Shown here one piece after another: positions 58,960 to 64,000 of a stretch of DNA of 64,000 nucleotides; the first letter of the stretch is position 1, and every line of letters begins with the position of its first letter. The stretch covers positions 124,001-188,000 of the forward strand of contig NZ_CAJHCR010000012.1 of NCBI RefSeq assembly GCF_904848585.1, read 5' to 3'. The position numbers were made by a program, and so were the translations under genes. This stretch comes from Paraburkholderia kirstenboschensis (GTDB taxonomy: Bacteria; Pseudomonadota; Gammaproteobacteria; Burkholderiales; Burkholderiaceae). The notes below the pieces were generated by a model. The model was not told the DNA's origin. It saw only the letters and a list, made by a program, of their open reading frames with translations, and did not search any database.

Positions 58960-59339
58960 AGTGCGGCGCTGGGCCAGAGAAACGGGGGTGATGAACAGAC
59001 GTTGTGCACGTTGCGCCGCCAGGCGAAAGAACAAGGACTGGCCGTGCAGGGCGATGGAAAAATCCCGGCTTTGTCGCGATAAGGCGAGTCGATACGGAAA
59101 AACTGAATGGCGCGAATTTCAAGGATCTGCTTGCTCGCGGGTTTCATCACCCACTCACGAAGTTCAGCGAGCAACTCACGGTACGCGTCTTCCCGGCATA
59201 CGTGTGCAAGGCTTTGCGTCTGAAGGCGGAGACCTCGGGTGCCGTGCTGGAAATCTTCGCATACGACCGACACGGCGAGGTCGGGTATTTTCAGGACCTT
59301 TATATTCCGCCCAACGGCCGTCCGCTACAGATCAGCTGA
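58960..59339 (+). pseudogene. Remnant of a GntR-type regulator (UTRA domain)
   Basis: The plus strand first gives DEQTLCTLRRQAKEQGLAVQ in one frame. After a shift it gives NFKDLLARGFHHPLTKFSEQ, LTVRVFPAYVCKALRLKAET and EIFAYDRHGEVGYFQDLYIP with a stop at 59337. This looks like a UTRA effector domain (F.dLL..G...PLT.f.EQ.......a..Lg...g..vLei.a.d..G...y.q..y.P). No winged helix is visible upstream. Assignment is tentative. Confidence 0.45.
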
Positions 59340-59409
59340 GTCCGACGTTTCGTGAATAGCTTGAGCATCACCTCGGGGGCTCTGGTGCGAATTGGGGGCG
59401 GCGAATCGG

Positions 59410-59772
59410 TTAGAGTTGTCGGAGCAAAACGAACCTCGATGCACCACCGGCGGAGTCTGTCGAGATGTGATCCGGGTGACTCACGGCGCATGAGTTCTGG
59501 CTTTTTCTACCATGTTGGTCGCGAAGCGCTGCAGCGCCGCGCAGTTGCACGGGCCCCGCCGCGAGTTCGACAGATGCGCTTTTCGAGCCCTTGCGCCCAC
59601 GTCGATGCTCGACCCACGCCAGGATCGCAACCGCCACCGATCCGCCGGGCAGTACGAACAGCACGGCGAATAACGCGAGCTTCCACCAGCGATGCGGCCC
59701 CTGGAAGCTGTGCAAAGCTGAATCGGTCAAGGAGCGGCTCAGGCCGCCGAGGGTATTTTTGAGGTACAGCAT
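59410..59772 (-). CDS. Hypothetical single-pass membrane protein
   Basis: A 120-residue frame whose ATG (complement of 59770-59772) follows AAGGATGTTCCTTCT. The N-terminal 30 residues are polar (MLYLKNTLGGLSRSLTDSAL), followed by a helix at 37-60 (ALFAVLFVLPGGSVAVAILA). The C-terminal half is unstructured and may result from a frameshift, since its base composition differs from a normal coding end. No family is known to me. It lies downstream of the DUF4148 gene on the same strand. Confidence 0.4.
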   Translation of the reverse strand: MLYLKNTLGGLSRSLTDSALHSFQGPHRWWKLALFAVLFVLPGGSVAVAILAWVEHRRGRKGSKSASVELAAGPVQLRGAAALRDQHGRKSQNSCAVSHPDHISTDSAGGASRFVLLRQL

Positions 59773-60069
59773 AGAAGGAACATCCTTGGTCACGCCGCAT
59801 CCGAGGACGGACAAAAAAGCGGTCAGTTCGTCACGCCGGTTCGGCCGCAGATGCGTCGTAATGCATTGCGTCGGCGATTGTGCAGACGCAGGAAGCCGGG
59901 AAGCGCACTGTGAGCGCGTGTTAACGCAACATCGGGGGAAAACCGGGGTTTTGCCGCGTGAGCGAGCCAGTTCCTTAATAGGAGCGCGCAAGAGGTGCTG
60001 CGCGCTCATAGGGCGGTGCTCAACGACTGAATGTGTTAGGCAGCCTGTTGGCATTCAGGCATCAACGCA

Positions 60070-60381
60070 TTACGGATGGTCGTACATCGCATTCCAGTCG
60101 GCCTTCGACACGGCCGGACGTCCTGCGTCCGACGAACCGCTCACCACACCGCCGTAACCGCTCGTTGCGCCGTTCTGTGCGGCCACCTTGGCTTCAGCAG
60201 CCTGGATGTCGGCGGGGTAAGACGGGTCTTCGCCGCGAGCCGGGTTATAGCCAGCCTTTTCGAGTTGAACCAGTTCAGCACGCACCTGCGCACGGGTCAA
60301 AGGCGCATTCGATTGGGCGAACACGGCAACCGGAGCAGCAAGGGCAGCGGCAACGACAACGGCTTGAATAAGGGACTTCAT
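60070..60381 (-). CDS. DUF4148 domain-containing secreted protein
   Basis: A 103-residue exported protein. The signal peptide is MKSLIQAVVVAAALAAPVAV with cleavage at VFA-QSN. The DUF4148 core is LTRAQVRAELVQLEKAGYNP, followed by the YPADIQAAEAKVAAQ segment. Such short proteins are abundant in Burkholderiaceae and their role is unknown. GGAGG sits eight bases before the ATG. It is monocistronic as far as can be seen. Confidence 0.92.
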   Translation of the reverse strand: MKSLIQAVVVAAALAAPVAVFAQSNAPLTRAQVRAELVQLEKAGYNPARGEDPSYPADIQAAEAKVAAQNGATSGYGGVVSGSSDAGRPAVSKADWNAMYDHP

Positions 60382-60564
60382 GGTACTTACCTCCAGACTT
60401 GTTTTGTCCTGCTACGAACAGCCCTGTTCGTAAACCAGTGACTACAGTGTAGGTAAGTATTCGCTTAAAATTAAGGCAGATGTCAGGAAGGGATTGTTGC
60501 AGGATTTGGGTAAAAACCTAATCCGCGATGAGGACTGCGGCCAAAAAAAGCCCGCCTTCGAGAG

Positions 60565-60890
60565 CGCGTGCCGGCGCTGCAGGACGGCAAGCTGGTCCGC
60601 ATCGTAGCCGCTCCATCGTGAGCCGCTCCAATCTCATGCGGGCACTGGCGAGCTTCGCACTGGCCGGAGATTCCTCCAGTCATGACGATGCGAGTCTACG
60701 GGATGCATCGTCCTTGAAATGCACGGGAAGCGGTGGGCGCTGTCAAAGCGGGATGTACTCGTCAAGGACGGCGTCGTCCATCTGTGGGGTGTGATCGAAT
60801 CCAAGGAGGAAAGGCGCGCGATCCGTGGTGCTGCCGAGGGCGTGCCCGGCGTTAGGTGTGTGGAGAGCCACCTGGAGTTTCCGAGGAGTA
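60565..60890 (+). pseudogene. Decayed CBS-BON domain protein
   Basis: Three frames are needed: RVPALQDGKLVRIV (60565 on) is the end of a CBS pair; IVSRSNLMRALASFA (60615 on) is its final helix; and RDVLVKDGVVHLWGVIESKE plus RRAIRGAAEGVPGVRCVESH (60740 on) is a BON domain. A 14/15-bp tandem duplication (60601-60614 and 60615-60629, ATCGT.GCCGCTCC) causes the first frameshift. CBS-BON proteins are stress-linked in this group. This copy is inactive. Confidence 0.65.
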
Positions 60891-61251
60891 TTCCAGCGCT
60901 GCAGTGTTGCCAATGGCGTGCACGTCGCTTTGCACGCGGTGAGAGATAACGGCATCAGGAACGGCTACGCCCCGATTTGGGCGGCCCGTGCGCGGCGGGC
61001 CGCGCCCGTCTTCGGTCAGCAGCGAAATGCGAAGCAATGGCGCATCAACCCTCGAAATTGTCACTACGATCAGTGACATAAGGTGAAACGATTTCTTCCC
61101 TTATACGTCGCGAGCTTCGCCTATTCTTGGTCTGGCTTTCAGCACGGTCTTAGCCATAAACGCGACCGCATTCGTCGTAACAAAACAAAGCGTACTGAAG
61201 CTGATCACGTTTATTTAAATTTCCCAATACATTTAGTTAGGAATACAAACC
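60891..61251. other. Gap upstream of the sulfatase gene
   Basis: About 360 bases with no gene. The last 130 are AT-rich (TTTATTTAAATTTCCCAATAC and similar) and probably hold the sulfatase promoter. Confidence 0.5.
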
Positions 61252-63126
61252 ATGGACCGAAGAGAATTCATCAAGAAGACGTCCGCCGTCGGCGCAGCTG
61301 TCGCTACGGCCGATGTCACTGCTCAGGCCGCGGATACCGCGCAGGGCGGCGACTCCTCTCGTCGCAAACCCAACATTCTGTTCATCCTGCTCGACGAGAT
61401 GCGCTTTCCTAGCGTCTTCCCGGACGGCATCACCGATGTGCGCGGTTTTCTCAAGACCTACATGCCAAGAACGTTCGATCTGTGGAGAAAAGGTGTCAAG
61501 TTTTCGGGCCATTACACGGCGGCTTCCGCATGCAGCCCCGCACGAGCCGCGCTGGTCACCGGGCTCTATACGCAGCAAAACTGGCTGCTAACGACTATCC
61601 TCGATGCGCCGGATACTAAGGTCTCGATACAGCCAGTGCTTCGTCGCGAATATCCGACGTACGGAAAGATACTTCAGTCGCTCGGCTATCTGACACCGTA
61701 CATCGGCAAATGGCATTTGTCGATCGTGCATAAAGGACCACGCCCCTTGTCGCTTTACGGTTTCGAGGCCATGACCTATCCCGACCCGACCGGCAGCAAT
61801 TTGCAAGGCACGATTGGAGATCCGGGAGAAGGCTATCTGAGCGACTCCAACATCGCCGACCAGGCAAGCCAATGGTTGCAAGGGCGCAAGCCGGGGGATT
61901 CACCATGGTGCCTGACTGTCGGCTTCATCAATCCGCACGACAAGGAGTTTTTTCCCGCAGGCACGGAGTTAAAGCGCTTTACCGCATTGTTCAATTCGAA
62001 TCGGTACAACCCCAACGGCTATACGCAGTGGATCAATTACACCAAGGGGCCGCCCAGCTACAACTGGGAGTTCAATCCGCTGCGCAATCCGCCGCCGCTT
62101 GCTTATCCGGCGACGGCGCCCAACTGGGAGTCCGGCCCCCAACTGGCAGCGAACAAGCCGCCGATGCAGACCTTCAACCGCACGATTCAGGAAGCCGTGT
62201 GGGGCGGCGTCCAGGATACGCGCGACACCGACTTCGAGATTACCGCTTATCCCGCGAATCCGGATTACCCGCCGCCGTCCGAGACCAGAGGTATCGCCAA
62301 GGCGCCTTTTCATTACTGGAAGCGAGGTCTGGATTCATATACACAGATCATGTCTATCGTGGATGGCAAGATAGGCGCTGTCGTCGACGCACTGCCGCAC
62401 GCCGTCGCGAGAAATACGATCATCATCCTCACGTCGGATCACGGCGACTATGCTGGCGCGCACGGCCTGATCTCGGGAAAGACCGGTACGTGTTACGAGG
62501 AAGCATTCAACGTCCCGCTCATCGTGGTCGATCCGACCGGTCAGTACGCCGGCGATATCGACACGGTGCGCGGTGGGCTGACGTCGTCCGTGGACATTCT
62601 TCCGCTGCTGGCCACCATCGGCAACGGAGGTCAACGGAACTGGCTCACCGGGGACTACGCGCAGATGTATGGCAAGCGGCACGATCTTCTTCCGATGCTC
62701 AAGAGTTCGAGCGCACCGGGGCGGCCGTACGTGGTTTTCTCGACGGATGAGACTGTGCCGGAAAGCCTGAACTTCAACAATGCAGCGTCACACATCGTCG
62801 CGGTCAGGACCGACAAGGACAAGCTCGGAGCGTACTCGCACTGGGCGCCGTCCACCACGACGGTCACCGGTTCAAGCGACCTGGAGTATTACGATTACTC
62901 GACCGAGCGGGGAAGGCTCGAGCTGGATAACCGCTACCACGACCCTGCAGCGCAGGCGCTTCATGACCGGTTGATATCGGACATTGTTCCGAACGAGTTG
63001 CAAGCGCCCTTGCCGGGCAGTCTGGTCGCCGCACAGAATCTGGCGCAAGCGCGCTATCTCGAGTATGTGCAGTTGATCAACAGTGGCGGCGACTTCGAGC
63101 TGCCATTCAGGATCGGTGATGTGTAG
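61252..63126 (+). CDS. Tat-exported sulfatase family hydrolase
   Basis: A 624-residue protein. The N-terminus MDRREFIKKTSAVGAAVATA is a twin-arginine signal (RREFIK). The sulfatase fold shows the metal-binding Asp48 (ILLDEMR), the formylglycine site Cys94-Ser-Pro-Ala-Arg98 in ASACSPARAALVTGL, GKWHLSIVHKGPRPL and the C-terminal metal site TSDHGDYAGAHGLISGK. The Cys must be oxidised to formylglycine by an FGE-type enzyme; none is encoded in the window. It removes sulfate from an extracytoplasmic substrate, such as an aryl or sugar sulfate. An arylsulfatase, choline-sulfatase-like or phosphonate hydrolase activity cannot be told apart by eye. Confidence 0.88.
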   Translation: MDRREFIKKTSAVGAAVATADVTAQAADTAQGGDSSRRKPNILFILLDEMRFPSVFPDGITDVRGFLKTYMPRTFDLWRKGVKFSGHYTAASACSPARAALVTGLYTQQNWLLTTILDAPDTKVSIQPVLRREYPTYGKILQSLGYLTPYIGKWHLSIVHKGPRPLSLYGFEAMTYPDPTGSNLQGTIGDPGEGYLSDSNIADQASQWLQGRKPGDSPWCLTVGFINPHDKEFFPAGTELKRFTALFNSNRYNPNGYTQWINYTKGPPSYNWEFNPLRNPPPLAYPATAPNWESGPQLAANKPPMQTFNRTIQEAVWGGVQDTRDTDFEITAYPANPDYPPPSETRGIAKAPFHYWKRGLDSYTQIMSIVDGKIGAVVDALPHAVARNTIIILTSDHGDYAGAHGLISGKTGTCYEEAFNVPLIVVDPTGQYAGDIDTVRGGLTSSVDILPLLATIGNGGQRNWLTGDYAQMYGKRHDLLPMLKSSSAPGRPYVVFSTDETVPESLNFNNAASHIVAVRTDKDKLGAYSHWAPSTTTVTGSSDLEYYDYSTERGRLELDNRYHDPAAQALHDRLISDIVPNELQAPLPGSLVAAQNLAQARYLEYVQLINSGGDFELPFRIGDV

Positions 63127-63134
63127 GCGAGCCG

Positions 63135-63159
63135 GGCGCAAGGAAGACCGGCTTGCGCC
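63135..63159. terminator. Hairpin between convergent sulfatase and amylase genes
   Basis: GGCGCAAG pairs with CTTGCGCC (8-bp perfect stem, nine-base loop) eight bases after the sulfatase stop and 40 bases from the end of the amylase gene. No T-run is present. Confidence 0.55.
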
Positions 63160-63199
63160 ACGTCGAAGAAGGGCACGTGGCCGGGCCGGCGGTGACGAT

Positions 63200-64000
63200 T
63201 CACTCAGCCGCCATCCACACGAATGCGCTGCGCGGCGGCAATGAAGTGGTCACGGTGCCATCGGCGGCCACAACGAGCCGCTGAGGCGCCGTGCCAGTCG
63301 CCACGCGATTGGCGAGCACCGTGCCGCTCGGAAGACCGGTTTTGAGCGTACCCGTCGCAGTGTCGCTATCCGAAGTATTGATGGCCACGATGGCGGTGGC
63401 CGCCTGATACGTCATCTTGTACACGAACGCGCCGGGGCCCGTGCTGTTCCGATCGAGAATAGCCGGCGTACCGCGCGACAACACTTTGTTCGCTTTGCGC
63501 AAGCTGGCGAGTTGCGCGATGAACTGATAAAGCGGCGCGGAGGTGTCGAAGTGATCGCGTCCGCCCGACGCATAACCGCCCGCGAACATTGCCCCTCGTT
63601 GCTCGGTGAATGCCTGCTCCGTTCCATAATAGACAACCGGAATACCGGGCAACGTCATGATGAGCACGAGGCCTTGCTGCAACGCGGCCATCGTTCCATC
63701 GGCGAGAAAGCGGTCCACGTCGTGATTGTCGAGAAACGTCGGCATGAGATACGGGCGCCTGAATACCTGCATCATGTTCTGGATGCGATACCCGAGTTCG
63801 GCCGTCGGATGCTTTCCGTTCAGGACGTCGCCCATCGTGCCGTAAAGCGGATAGTTGAGCATGCCGGGCAGAATGTCGGCCCCGTTGGGATCGACCATAT
63901 AGGTTTCGATCTTCTGCGAATTCGCGTCGTCATACGCGGCATCGGTGGCGAAGCCTTCGCCAAAGGCAAGAAAGTTCTGTTTGCCGTTGTTCTGCGCGAC
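63200..64000 (-). CDS. Alpha-amylase family (GH13) protein, C-terminal part (partial)
   Basis: The gene runs off the right edge; 266 residues of the C-terminal side are visible. Motifs are NFLAFGEGFATD with the proposed catalytic Glu (region III), PTFLDNHDVDRF with the transition-state Asp (region IV) and LPGIPVVYYGTEQAF. A beta-sandwich C-domain ends in SAFVWMAAE. The enzyme cleaves alpha-1,4-glucan or related oligosaccharides, likely outside the cytoplasm given the neighbouring secreted sulfatase. The N-terminal signal cannot be checked here. Confidence 0.88.
   Translation of the reverse strand, partial: VAQNNGKQNFLAFGEGFATDAAYDDANSQKIETYMVDPNGADILPGMLNYPLYGTMGDVLNGKHPTAELGYRIQNMMQVFRRPYLMPTFLDNHDVDRFLADGTMAALQQGLVLIMTLPGIPVVYYGTEQAFTEQRGAMFAGGYASGGRDHFDTSAPLYQFIAQLASLRKANKVLSRGTPAILDRNSTGPGAFVYKMTYQAATAIVAINTSDSDTATGTLKTGLPSGTVLANRVATGTAPQRLVVAADGTVTTSLPPRSAFVWMAAE

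Overview
The window looks like a chromosomal segment of a Burkholderia-group betaproteobacterium (Paraburkholderia, Caballeronia or Burkholderia sensu lato). The support is high GC with strong G/C third positions, a Burkholderia-type OmpC-like porin, a DUF4148 secreted protein, a PhcBSRQ-type signalling locus known from this order, and many catabolic operons each with its own LysR or IclR regulator. No tRNA, rRNA, CRISPR array or intact insertion sequence was found. The window opens inside a pqiC-like gene and closes inside an alpha-amylase-like gene.

Layout: (1) 1-4.4 kb: PqiC tail, then two secreted peptidase-type lipoproteins (S33 TAP-like and clostripain C11). (2) 4.4-7.8 kb, minus strand: a tightly overlapping four-gene operon of membrane proteins and two putative His/Cys amidase-like proteins. 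(3) 8.0-15.6 kb: uxuA-uxuB-iolB, a LysR regulator and a divergent M24 hydrolase plus MHS transporter. Near-identical 69-bp upstream elements before uxuA and before the M24 gene suggest one regulon. (4) 16.4-24.6 kb: MFS transporter, PhyH dioxygenase, aldehyde dehydrogenase, LysR, 2-hydroxyacid dehydrogenase, class III CoA-transferase and CoA-ester lyase, read as an organic-acid degradation cluster. (5) 25.1-29.5 kb: phcB-phcS-phcR-phcQ-like cell-cell signalling genes, with the kinase part of phcR apparently deleted. (6) 29.7-39.6 kb: divergent operons around an IclR gene and a 30-bp palindrome, with three FAH-superfamily enzymes, a UxaA-type dehydratase, AroE-like and Gfo/Idh oxidoreductases and an MHS transporter. 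Decayed LysR pieces lie at both borders.

(7) 40.5-51.6 kb: an operon-like run of DUF3141, phosphate acetyltransferase, acetate kinase, enoyl-ACP reductase, an RRM-like protein, a coiled-coil protein, PPK2, a K+ channel-like protein and a SulP transporter. A perfect FNR/ANR box lies upstream of ppk2 and a weaker one upstream of the DUF3141 gene. This resembles the low-oxygen-activated locus of Burkholderia: acetyl-phosphate to ATP, polyphosphate-linked nucleotide phosphorylation, ion transport and possibly membrane lipid adjustment under hypoxia. (8) 51.6-61 kb: a decayed zone with remnants of an RND outer-membrane lipoprotein and of IS1182-, IS21- and IS6-type elements, and of CmcJ/NvfI, GntR and CBS-BON genes, between intact genes for a porin, a PRISE-type reductase, a luciferase-like monooxygenase and a DUF4148 protein. 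(9) 61.2-64 kb: a Tat-exported sulfatase and a partial GH13 amylase.

Functions come from motif reading and remembered family features. No database search was run.
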